The notes under the pieces are model-generated. The model was not told the DNA's origin. It worked only from the letters and a program-made list of their open reading frames with translations, and did not search any database. A stretch of 43,493 bases of DNA. It comes from Sphingobacteriales bacterium (GTDB lineage Bacteria > Bacteroidota > Bacteroidia > Sphingobacteriales > Sphingobacteriaceae). Position numbers and translations under genes: made by a program. The DNA is taken from positions 1 through 43,493 of the forward strand of contig REAS01000056.1 in NCBI GenBank assembly GCA_004294495.1, given 5' to 3'. Numbering within the stretch: the first letter of the stretch is position 1; each line of letters starts with the position of its first letter. This document shows, piece by piece, positions 1 to 7,786 of the stretch.

Positions 1-561
1 TTTAAGGTACGATTCGTATTTCCAATATAAACTTTCGGTAGCATTTGCACCATCTGTAACCTCTGTAATTACACGTTTTTCGCCCGATACACAGCCAACC
101 TTAAGGTTATAAAAATGGCGAACAATGTTTTTTAAGGCATCGGCATTTAAAGTTGTATTGGCATCGGTAAACACAACAACGGGGGTTTTAACATGTAGCA
201 TTGCCCTATTTTCGGCGGCACTTTTGCCCTCTCTAGCTTGGCTATGTAGCCACAAAATTTCGGGATATTGCGCTATTATTTGGCCCGAGTTATCGGTAGA
301 ACCATCGGTAATAAACACTATTTTTAGCTTATTAGCAGGATAAGCTAAAGCTAAACAGTTTTGAATTTTTTCGTTTATAATATCGGCTTCGTTAAAACAG
401 GGTATTACCAATGTAACAGGCAACCAATCGGTTATTGGGGTTAATTGAGTAGTGTTTTTAGTTTTTAATTTTACCAATAAGGTAATTAATATACCGTAGC
501 CAATAAAGGCATACCATACGATAAAAAATGCGAGCCAAAAAAATATTTCGATACTAACCAT
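1..561 (-). CDS. Membrane-anchored family 2 glycosyltransferase, partial (C-terminus beyond window)
   Basis: Reading the minus strand from an ATG at 561 gives 187 codons with no stop before the window edge, so only the N-terminal part is present. Residues about 5-30 form a hydrophobic anchor. The GT-A fold follows: VTLVIPCFNEAD (49-60), the nucleotide-binding FITDGSTDNS (83-92) and a DxD-type metal motif in FTDANT (131-136). This is the pattern of processive or membrane GT2 enzymes (COG1215) that add sugars from nucleotide donors on the cytoplasmic face. The start overlaps the stop of the upstream acetyltransferase by one base (TAATG), which implies translational coupling and membership of the polysaccharide operon. 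Family assignment is firm; donor and acceptor cannot be told. Confidence 0.88.
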   Translation of the reverse strand, partial: MVSIEIFFWLAFFIVWYAFIGYGILITLLVKLKTKNTTQLTPITDWLPVTLVIPCFNEADIINEKIQNCLALAYPANKLKIVFITDGSTDNSGQIIAQYPEILWLHSQAREGKSAAENRAMLHVKTPVVVFTDANTTLNADALKNIVRHFYNLKVGCVSGEKRVITEVTDGANATESLYWKYESYLK

Positions 562-1205
562 TAGGGAGTTTGTTTTTGAATGTTTCTAATAATTTTACAA
601 GGTACACCGCCAGCTAAACTGTATGGTGGTATATCTTTTGTTACAACTGCGCCCGATGCAATTACACAGCCATCGCCAATTGTAACACCTTTAAGCACAA
701 TTACTCTTGTAGCTAGCCACACATTATCGCCAATGATTATGGCTTCTTTTGTAGGCGCAACATCTCGGCTATCTACCCCATGAAAATCATTGTCCATTAA
801 AATTACTTGATTAGCAATTTGGCAATTTTGCCCTATTTGTATAAGCGAACGGGCAGTAATAATTGTACCTGTGTTGATAAATGTATTTTGGCCAATAGAT
901 ATTGTGGCTCTTGGACCAGCCGATATTTGGGTAATTCCTAACTGCGACCATATTTTACAATTATCACCAATACTAATTTTACCTCTCGCATTAACTTTTA
1001 AGTTTCCTTTAACGGTTACCATTTTACCTACTTGGCAGTTTCTAAGCCTGTATTTTGCATTAAGTAACCGTAAAATCCCATTAAAAATACTAAGCAGAAG
1101 TAAGGCATACACCTTTACTTTTTCGGTGGTGGTTTGGGGCAAACGCTCGTAATATTCTAACGCTATGCTATTTGCTTTTTTGTTTATTTTGCTTAAAATA
1201 CTCAT
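561..1205 (-). CDS. Hexapeptide-repeat O-acetyltransferase (WcaF/maltose acetyltransferase-like)
   Basis: This 214-residue protein has a helical N-terminus with a hydrophobic stretch (33-48). A left-handed beta-helix of imperfect hexapeptide repeats (ISIGDN, ISIGQN, IQIGQN, IIIGDN, VTIGDG) runs over about 65-195. The family's active-site histidine is probably H142 in DNDFHGVD, and the C-terminal signature AGGVPCKIIR is intact. Such enzymes move acetyl groups from acetyl-CoA to a sugar, often decorating capsule or O-antigen. Its ATG overlaps the upstream GT4 stop by four bases (ATGA) and its stop overlaps the next GT2 start by one, so it lies inside the operon. Acetyl as the donor is inferred from the family; a serine acetyltransferase is less likely because the serine-enzyme N-terminal domain is absent. 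Confidence 0.88.
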   Translation of the reverse strand: MSILSKINKKANSIALEYYERLPQTTTEKVKVYALLLLSIFNGILRLLNAKYRLRNCQVGKMVTVKGNLKVNARGKISIGDNCKIWSQLGITQISAGPRATISIGQNTFINTGTIITARSLIQIGQNCQIANQVILMDNDFHGVDSRDVAPTKEAIIIGDNVWLATRVIVLKGVTIGDGCVIASGAVVTKDIPPYSLAGGVPCKIIRNIQKQTP

Positions 1206-2323
1206 AATGATATTTGTTTCTCGATTTCGCTATATACCAATAGTAGCTTTTTAACGGCCTTATCCCAAGTAAAATCTAATGCTCTCTTTTTACCTTTTAA
1301 TACAATTTGATTATATAAAGCCGAGTCGTTTAAAAGTGTTAAAGTTGCTTCAACTATAGTTTTGAAATTTAGTGGGTCAATTAATATAGCGGCATCACCA
1401 GCAATTTCGGGCATACACGATAAATTTGATGTAATTACAGGCACACCGCTTGCCATAGCCTCAATAATGGGTAAACCAAAACCTTCGCTTATAGATGGAA
1501 ACCATAATATAGTAGCCCCTTGGTAAATTAATGGCAAATCGTTATAATCAACATAACCAATTAAATCAATTTGGTGTATTTCTAGTAAACTTTTTAACTG
1601 TGTGCTATTTAGTCCTTTTATAACAAGCCTAGGTGCCTGTGTGGTTTGGGTACACAATAGCGCAAACGCTTGCAACACGCCAACGGTGTTTTTTCTAGGC
1701 TCGGTATTAGCCATAAAAAAAATATATCCGGGTTTAATGTCGTATTTTAAAAGTGTATTTTGTATTTCTAATGCAGTGTGAGTGCTAAAAAAGCGTTCAT
1801 CTACCCCGTTGTGTATGACACTAATTTTTTGGGGCAAAATATTTAGTTTTTGCACAATAATATCTTTTTGATATTGCGAAACTGTAATTATTCTAATTGC
1901 TTTTTTTACCACAATTGGCACCACTAAGCTGCGGTAGGTATTGCCTAAGCTTTGGTACCAGCTTCCCTTGTTACTAAAGTTGTTTTGTTGTAAAAATATA
2001 ATATCGTGTAGCGTTAAAATTAGCGGCTTTTTATAAAAAACAGGAGCGGTATTGGCTGTGCAATGCAATACATTTATATTGATTTTTTTGCAAAAACTAG
2101 GGAGTAAAAACTGCTCCCATAATGGATAAAATATTGCTTTTAATGGGTGTATAAATTTATTTTTACTGGGTTTAATACAATTATCTACATCGTTTTTAAC
2201 TATAATATGGTATTGGTTGCTATCATTTTGGGCGGGTAATCTCCGCAAAAACTCATAGGCAACCACATCCATACCATGTTTGCGAGCCCTAAATAATCGT
2301 TGTGCTTCAATAGCAATTTTCAT
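1202..2323 (-). CDS. Family 4 glycosyltransferase
   Basis: This is a 373-residue GT-B fold retaining glycosyltransferase. The N-terminal half holds the acceptor-side segment with LILTLHDIIF (101-110). The C-terminal GT4 domain contains the phosphate-contact region around MANTEPRKN (204-212) and a clear EX7E motif, E280 to E288 in SEGFGLPIIE, followed by ASGVPVITSN. Enzymes of this type transfer a sugar from a nucleotide donor onto a lipid-linked oligosaccharide at the inner membrane. The gene overlaps both neighbours by four bases (ATGA junctions at 1202-1205 and 2320-2323). It is similar to mannosyltransferase-type GT4 proteins, but sugar specificity is not readable from the sequence. Confidence 0.92.
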   Translation of the reverse strand: MKIAIEAQRLFRARKHGMDVVAYEFLRRLPAQNDSNQYHIIVKNDVDNCIKPSKNKFIHPLKAIFYPLWEQFLLPSFCKKININVLHCTANTAPVFYKKPLILTLHDIIFLQQNNFSNKGSWYQSLGNTYRSLVVPIVVKKAIRIITVSQYQKDIIVQKLNILPQKISVIHNGVDERFFSTHTALEIQNTLLKYDIKPGYIFFMANTEPRKNTVGVLQAFALLCTQTTQAPRLVIKGLNSTQLKSLLEIHQIDLIGYVDYNDLPLIYQGATILWFPSISEGFGLPIIEAMASGVPVITSNLSCMPEIAGDAAILIDPLNFKTIVEATLTLLNDSALYNQIVLKGKKRALDFTWDKAVKKLLLVYSEIEKQISL

Positions 2324-3516
2324 ATTGTTTTTTGATTATTGGTTTCGCCGTGTGGGGTATGTATAAAGGTTTTGTTTGCTCCTTTTAATTTAAAAAATAA
2401 TTTAAACATACTTAAAAATGCCACAGGTAAAGAAAAAATAGCATTTAATAATTGCTTATTAAGGTACGATTTTGGGATAGCTATAAAAATGGAAAAGTAA
2501 GTAATAAGCCATAAAATAAACCAATATGTGGGTGGCAAGCCGGTTGGAAGAACTAATGAAAGTAAAGCAATTATTGGCATTATGCCAATAATTAAAATAC
2601 GAGGCAATAAAAGGGTTTGTATAACTTTATCAAAAAAATCGAAATTGCCTTTAAACAGCTGCACAAAACCATCTAAAAAATAACGTTGCATATAGTGTAA
2701 TTGTGCCGAAAGCCACCTACGACGTTGACTTTCGAAATGCGCTTGTTGGGTTATTTTTTCATCGTAAATTAACGCTTGCTGGGCGTAACCAAATCTAATG
2801 CGCTTGCGTAAAAGCTGCAATTCCATCTCTTTATCAAACCCTCCAATAGCTGTAATTTGTGGCATAATAGATTTAAAAAGTGCAAAATTTAAAGCCACCC
2901 CCGAGCCTATAATGGCCGCCGATAAACCTAAAGCAGTATGCCCTTTTCTAAATATGTGGTTGTTTATACCTTCGCTTATAGCATCTAACAACGCAAAAGA
3001 AGTGTTGGTGTTTTTTGCTAATCGTTGGCCTTGCACTACCAAAAAATTGGCATTTAAAACATCGTTTAATTTATAAAGCGCTTGGCTGTCGCAAACATTA
3101 TCGGCATCTAAAATTAGTGCATAATCAAATATTTCTTTGGTTTGCTGTAAGGCAACGTTTAAGGCTTTAGCTTTGGTGCTTTTTTCAAAATCAACTTTTA
3201 CAACCTGTATGGGTAATGCGTTTAATGCTTGTAAAGTCACTTCTTGTAGCGAATCGGCAATTACTACTATATGAAACTTATTGTTAGGATAATTTATGTT
3301 TAAAGCAGCTTTTGCTGTTTCAACAATTACACTATCTTCTTTGTAAGATGGTATGTATATTACAAAAGAGCCAATATCTTTTGCGGTAGCATATTTTTTT
3401 TCTTTAATTAGCCAGCCTGCAACTGCAAAAATAAAAAGATAAAGCCCTTGCAACGCAAGTACTATAAAAATTGTAAAACATATAAAAATTATAACAACGT
3501 GTAAGTATAGCATCAT
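2320..3516 (-). CDS. Multi-pass membrane family 2 glycosyltransferase
   Basis: The 398 residues begin with an N-terminal transmembrane segment (about 5-36). A cytoplasmic GT-A domain follows with VIYIPSYKED (52-61), the DxD-type LDADN (136-140), an acidic GGFDKEMEL (225-233) in place of the usual TED, and QRRRW (264-268), a version of the processive QxxRW motif. Two to four further membrane segments lie between about 300 and 375. This is the architecture of cellulose/hyaluronan-synthase-like GT2 enzymes. In this operon of single-step transferases it may add one sugar or a short repeat. It overlaps the genes on both sides by four bases. The family is certain, the product unknown. Confidence 0.9.
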   Translation of the reverse strand: MMLYLHVVIIFICFTIFIVLALQGLYLFIFAVAGWLIKEKKYATAKDIGSFVIYIPSYKEDSVIVETAKAALNINYPNNKFHIVVIADSLQEVTLQALNALPIQVVKVDFEKSTKAKALNVALQQTKEIFDYALILDADNVCDSQALYKLNDVLNANFLVVQGQRLAKNTNTSFALLDAISEGINNHIFRKGHTALGLSAAIIGSGVALNFALFKSIMPQITAIGGFDKEMELQLLRKRIRFGYAQQALIYDEKITQQAHFESQRRRWLSAQLHYMQRYFLDGFVQLFKGNFDFFDKVIQTLLLPRILIIGIMPIIALLSLVLPTGLPPTYWFILWLITYFSIFIAIPKSYLNKQLLNAIFSLPVAFLSMFKLFFKLKGANKTFIHTPHGETNNQKTI

Positions 3517-4418
3517 AAATTGGGTTGGTTTTTATAATTAAAATTCCAAACTAAACCTTTTAAAACCATTACAACGTATTGTTTTTGGTTGGCAAGTAAG
3601 TACCTAATAATTGCAATAGGTATTGAAACGAATATATAAAATATCCTAGTTATAAATCCTTTAAATCCAAAAATATTTCTTCGTATAAACAACAACCTGT
3701 TTCTAGTTTGGTAATAAACTTTTAAACTACTTAGTTTGCCTACGCTCATAGATTCTTTGTGGTAAACCACCGATTTTGGCTGAAACCAAATTTCGAAACC
3801 TGCATTTTGTGCGTGTTCGCTAAAATCAAGCTCTTCATAATATAAAAAGTACATTTCGGGCAATAAGCCAATTTTGTTAAACACTTTTTTATGTATAGCC
3901 ATTGCTGCACCGTGAGCCAAATACGTTTTTACTTCTTCGCAATACTGATTTGTATCTGTTTCACCTGTGCCAATAAACTTTCCGCGGGCGGTAAATGGGT
4001 TAATGGGCGTTCCGCCAGCATACTGAATAACATTTTTAGAATTGTAATACAATAATTTTGAACTTACAATACCTATGTTGGCATTTTTTTGAAAAAGGTT
4101 AACAATGGGTTCTAAAAAATTAGGCTCTACTTCGGTATCGTTATTAATTAGCAAACAAATTTCACCTTTCGCGTTTTCTATACCTCTGTTGTTTCCACCT
4201 GCAAAACCTTGGTTTGTGGGGTTTTTTATAAATGTTATGTTTTTAAATTGTTGCGGTATGCTATCGCAATTTTCGGTTGATGCGTTATCAACTACAATAA
4301 TTTCAATATTTTTATAAGTAATATTCGAGAGCGATTGTAGCAATTCTAAAGTTACTTGGGCCGTATTATAATTAACAGTTATAATTGAAACCAAAGGGGG
4401 GGTAATTGTATTATTCAT
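3513..4418 (-). CDS. Rhamnosyltransferase-like family 2 glycosyltransferase
   Basis: This 301-residue protein starts directly with the GT-A fold. It has VSIITVNYNT (10-19), VDNAST (43-48), the GFAGGNNRGI segment (71-80) typical of COG1216 WbbL/RfbF-like transferases, NNDTE as the metal motif (92-96) and YYEELDFS (193-200). A hydrophobic or amphipathic stretch near 255-275 probably associates with the membrane. Relatives transfer rhamnose or other deoxysugars from dTDP donors during O-antigen or capsule assembly; rhamnose here is only a family-level guess. It begins ten bases after the polymerase-like gene and overlaps the next gene by four bases. Confidence 0.9.
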   Translation of the reverse strand: MNNTITPPLVSIITVNYNTAQVTLELLQSLSNITYKNIEIIVVDNASTENCDSIPQQFKNITFIKNPTNQGFAGGNNRGIENAKGEICLLINNDTEVEPNFLEPIVNLFQKNANIGIVSSKLLYYNSKNVIQYAGGTPINPFTARGKFIGTGETDTNQYCEEVKTYLAHGAAMAIHKKVFNKIGLLPEMYFLYYEELDFSEHAQNAGFEIWFQPKSVVYHKESMSVGKLSSLKVYYQTRNRLLFIRRNIFGFKGFITRIFYIFVSIPIAIIRYLLANQKQYVVMVLKGLVWNFNYKNQPNL

Positions 4419-4428
4419 TAAAATTATT

Positions 4429-5859
4429 TTAAGGTAAAGAACTATTATTTAACGGCATATCCCACTTATAAAGTAGCCAAATAAATCCCAAACTCATAAA
4501 AACCACCACACTTGTTGGTGTTTGCCCCAAAACTTGATTACCATAGCTTGCAAGCGCAATACCTACAAAGCCGGCAAATAGGGCAATTGCCGTTTGGCGA
4601 TTTTTAATATTGTATTTCATTTTAAATATAACAATTAACCCCGTTAATAGAAAAACAAATAATACTGCCAGGTGTATTGTAAGCCCTATAATGCCTGTTT
4701 CTGCCCAAATACGAACATACCAACTATCTGTTGGAGTTTCGGCCAAAAACGTTCCTGGAGAAAATCGCTGCCCCCAATAGCCAGCCGATCCTATTCCACC
4801 TCCTAAAGGCCTACTGGTTAAATAGGCGCTTATTTTTTTTTGGTTTTCAAGTCTTACAAGTAAAGAGGGGTCGTTAGGATTAAGGCCACTTCGCATTCGT
4901 TGTATATCGTAATTTCCACTGCCAATAGTGGTAAATTTTAAAGCCGAGAACAGTAACCCAACGGTAACTACACCAATAATTAAAACTTTAAAGTTTCTAC
5001 TTAGTAGCAAATAAACCATTATGCCCGATAAAGGGATAATTAAGGCTCCGCGTGTACCAGAGATTGCCATTCCCCACATAAAAAAAATACCTAAACCCCA
5101 GTAAATTGCTTTTTGTTTAAATTTATATGGTCCAAATCCTAATATTACGCAAACTAAAAGCATATGAGCCATTGCTGCACCAAATTGCCCAGCATCAGAG
5201 TAAAAAGAAAAAGCTCTAAGTTTTCCAAAGAGTAAATGTGTTTTATAAGCACCAGCGTTTAACCATTGTTGTTCGGCATTGTTTAGCCCAAGATACATTT
5301 GCTTCATTGCCCATAAATTCGCTAAAGCCGACCATCCAATCCAAATATTTAAAAAAGTGTGTAGTTTTTTTTCGCTATTCATTAATAATACTGTGAGTAT
5401 TATTAGCTGAATCATATATAATGAAGTACCTCTTACTGCAAAAAACCAAGCCGAAATGCTTCTTGATTGTGGGTTTATAATTTCAAATATGGTAAACGCA
5501 ACCCAAACAGCAATGCCATAAACAAATGGATTGTTTAGCCTATTTCTATCGTCATTATTTGATTTTGAAAACCCTAATATTAATGTTATCAGTAATACAA
5601 CATCAACACTAAGCCCTATTGGGGCAGCCGAGTATCTAGAAACACCGTTGGCAAAAAACCCTATGTACATAACAGTATATAAGCCAATATGTGGGTTATT
5701 AGTTAACAAAACCAAAAACATAATTACAAAAGGCAAGGCCATTAAACCGCCAGTACCAACTAAACCCACTTTGGCAATAAACAAACCAAAAATTGCACCT
5801 ACTAATAAAGTAGGTGCAATTTTTTGAATAATATTTAAATATGTATTTTTTGTTTGCAT
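4429..5859 (-). CDS. O-antigen polymerase/ligase family membrane protein (Wzy/WaaL-like)
   Basis: The protein has 476 residues and roughly 11-12 hydrophobic segments. The Wzy_C-type core includes MAISGTRGALIIPLSG (about 261-276), matching the SGSRGA-like motif of the O-antigen ligase superfamily. A long polar loop (about 305-375) precedes the last membrane helices, as in WaaL and Wzy, whose periplasmic loop carries catalytic residues. It would join undecaprenyl-linked repeat units or ligate the polymer to an acceptor. It lies directly downstream of a Wzx-like flippase and upstream of four glycosyltransferases and an acetyltransferase, which fits a Wzy polymerase. Sequence alone does not separate polymerase from ligase. 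Confidence 0.85.
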   Translation of the reverse strand: MQTKNTYLNIIQKIAPTLLVGAIFGLFIAKVGLVGTGGLMALPFVIMFLVLLTNNPHIGLYTVMYIGFFANGVSRYSAAPIGLSVDVVLLITLILGFSKSNNDDRNRLNNPFVYGIAVWVAFTIFEIINPQSRSISAWFFAVRGTSLYMIQLIILTVLLMNSEKKLHTFLNIWIGWSALANLWAMKQMYLGLNNAEQQWLNAGAYKTHLLFGKLRAFSFYSDAGQFGAAMAHMLLVCVILGFGPYKFKQKAIYWGLGIFFMWGMAISGTRGALIIPLSGIMVYLLLSRNFKVLIIGVVTVGLLFSALKFTTIGSGNYDIQRMRSGLNPNDPSLLVRLENQKKISAYLTSRPLGGGIGSAGYWGQRFSPGTFLAETPTDSWYVRIWAETGIIGLTIHLAVLFVFLLTGLIVIFKMKYNIKNRQTAIALFAGFVGIALASYGNQVLGQTPTSVVVFMSLGFIWLLYKWDMPLNNSSLP

Positions 5860-5874
5860 TCTTACCTATTAAAC

Positions 5875-7176
5875 TTATTTTTTAAAAGTTTTTATATGGT
5901 GAACAATACCTTGTTGCCACAATAAAGTAGCCGAGAAAGTTTTTAAAACATCTTTAAGTTGATACCATCCTACAATAATACCAAATATAAAAGTGACAGT
6001 AGATACAGCTGCAACACCGTAAACACCCGCACCAAAGTATAATGCTGCTATATCACCTATAACATTTATTAATAACATTAAACCAACTTTAAGTGTGTTT
6101 TTTTGTGGCCTGTTACCAGCATCTAGCAGTAAACCGCAATACCTATCAAGCGGAATTAATATAGTATAGCCACAAAAAATTTGTAACAGTATTGAGGATG
6201 ACTCATATTTACTACCACCTAATAAGTTTACAATAAAAGTTGGGAAGAAAAAAAATAGCAATATAATGGGTAAAATAATTGCTAACAGCATACCACATTC
6301 CCTATAAAAAAATAAACGAAGGGTTGAAAATTGGTTCTCGTTATACAAAATGGTTGCCTTTGCTGCGGCTACTGATGCAAATGAACGTACTGGAATTTCA
6401 ATAGCTTCGATTAATTTTTGTGGTATTGCATACATTGCAACTGCCGCTGGCCCTAGCCACGTGGCTATTAAAAACTGGTCGGAACTGCGCAACAAACTGG
6501 CAGTTATCATTGTAAACATACTGTATTTACCAAAGTTTGATAGTTGTTTTCTTTCGTTGCTAAGTTTTGTTTGCCAAATACCAAATTTTAACCAACCACA
6601 AAAAGCAGCGGTAAGGCCAACTAAAAATTGTATTAAAGCATATAATAAAGCCAAATTGTTTATGCCTAAATTATACTTTGCTTGTATAAGTAATATAGCT
6701 GTAAAGCTTAGTGTAAAAGCTAGCTTAACAATTGCTAATTTTTTAAACATACTTTTTGCCTGTAATTGCCACTGTGCTATTTGATAGGGCAATGCCGTAA
6801 TAAGCCATAGTAAAGTATAGTTTTGGGCTAACCTAAAAGCGGGCGATATTTGAATATTGAAAACACTTATTGGAATTATAAAAAGCGATAGAAATAGTGT
6901 AATAGCAAGTAACAATTGCCAAGCAGCAGCAATTAGTTTTAGTTGTTGGTTGGGGCTATTGGCAAGTATATAAAACCTAACAAATGGTGTTTGTACCCAA
7001 CCGCTTCTAAGCATTTCTAATAAAGTGTAAACTGTTAATAGCATAAACCACATGCCGGCATCGGGTTGCGAGAATTGGCGGGCAATTAAACCTAAATTAA
7101 TAAAGCCTAGTAGAGCAATTAAACCGTTGGATACAAGTGACCAAACTGTATTACTGTTAATTATTTTTTTTATCAC
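5875..7176 (-). CDS. Polysaccharide flippase (Wzx/MATE-like, MOP superfamily)
   Basis: This is a 433-residue integral membrane protein with about 12-14 predicted helices in the two-bundle pattern of MOP exporters. The N-terminal segment LVSNGLIALLGFINLGLIAR and the central LLRSSDQFLIATWLGPAA resemble polysaccharide-synthesis flippases. Such proteins move undecaprenyl-diphosphate-linked repeat units from the cytoplasmic to the periplasmic leaflet. It is the first gene of the minus-strand operon: nothing on this strand lies upstream for more than 600 bases, and the next gene starts 16 bases after it. No clear promoter was recognised upstream; the region is AT-rich. Confidence 0.85.
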   Translation of the reverse strand: MIKKIINSNTVWSLVSNGLIALLGFINLGLIARQFSQPDAGMWFMLLTVYTLLEMLRSGWVQTPFVRFYILANSPNQQLKLIAAAWQLLLAITLFLSLFIIPISVFNIQISPAFRLAQNYTLLWLITALPYQIAQWQLQAKSMFKKLAIVKLAFTLSFTAILLIQAKYNLGINNLALLYALIQFLVGLTAAFCGWLKFGIWQTKLSNERKQLSNFGKYSMFTMITASLLRSSDQFLIATWLGPAAVAMYAIPQKLIEAIEIPVRSFASVAAAKATILYNENQFSTLRLFFYRECGMLLAIILPIILLFFFFPTFIVNLLGGSKYESSSILLQIFCGYTILIPLDRYCGLLLDAGNRPQKNTLKVGLMLLINVIGDIAALYFGAGVYGVAAVSTVTFIFGIIVGWYQLKDVLKTFSATLLWQQGIVHHIKTFKK

Positions 7177-7479
7177 AATGGAATGGTTAGCAAATAACGA
7201 GTGCTTTATTATATTTTTTTATTTTTTATACCGGTTTTAAAACAAGTTTCTGATAATTTCTACACAAATAACAAAGGCAAAAATCAAACTTACAAAAAAC
7301 TAATCCATAATGCTAAAATGTTTGAGAATCTAATATTTCTGTATTTAGAAAGATATATTTGGGGCAATTGTGCTTAAAAATTATAATAAGATTTTTTATT
7401 TTTTTTAGTTGATTATGCTGTGCCAATTTAATGTTTTGTATCCGTTTTTTAATGTTTTATTCCCATTTATAACATATTT

Positions 7480-7710
7480 ACCAGAGTTCGATTAAAAATA
7501 TTGTTTTCGTAATGATTAGGGCGTTAAAACACAATCGGAATTTATCCTGACAAAGGAAGGGCTATACCTTTTTTATATTTATTTATGCCACCCACCTCGA
7601 AACGGAGATTCGACGTAAATAAAGGATGAAGCTTCTGTCGTTAACGCAAAACACAGTTTACACTCTTAATAAACAGCGAGTTACTTTAAAATTAACAGTC
7701 GAGCTCAGGT
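7480..7710 (+). mobile_element. MITE-like palindromic repeat, copy 1 (degraded)
   Basis: About 231 bp bounded by imperfect terminal inverted repeats: ACCAGAGTTCGATTA at the left, and at the right a sequence whose complement reads ACCTGAGCTCGACTG. The interior contains AGGGCGTTAAAACAC near 7518 and GTCGTTAACGC ending at 7647, with a GATTCGACGTAAATAAAGGA block between. The same blocks in the same order occur in inverted orientation at 36005-36229. The left flank ATATTT and right flank AATATTT could be remnants of a target duplication. No transposase is encoded, so this is a non-autonomous repeat. Compared with the other copies, the central GC-rich hairpin is degraded. Confidence 0.6.
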
Positions 7711-7729
7711 AATATTTATTTAAAAAGTT

Positions 7730-7770
7730 GAAAAAAAAAACGAGCACCTTAAACTTTTAAGATGCTCGTT
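7730..7770 (-). terminator. Rho-independent terminator of the LruC-like gene
   Basis: On the minus strand, AACGAGCATCTTAA and TTAAGGTGCTCGTT form a stem of about 14 bp with one G-T wobble. It is followed by a run of eight to ten T. The hairpin begins 16 bases after the stop of the lipoprotein gene. Confidence 0.88.
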
Positions 7771-7786
7771 CTATTTATTAACTAAT

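Larger units (their letters stand above)
7177..7786. other. Gene-free interval holding a MITE-like repeat and a terminator
   Basis: This stretch separates the flippase operon from the LruC-like gene. It contains very AT-rich DNA (7177-7479) that should include the flippase promoter, an imperfect inverted-repeat element (7480-7710) and the terminator of the LruC-like gene (7730-7770). No open frame with coding character was found. Confidence 0.7.

Noticed and set aside
125-343. Plus-strand frame of 72 codons
   Set aside because: It lies opposite the GT2 gene, which has clear family motifs on the minus strand.
7177-7786. CRISPR array or small RNA in the repeat-rich gap
   Set aside because: There are no regularly spaced direct repeats; the structure is a single imperfect inverted-repeat element.
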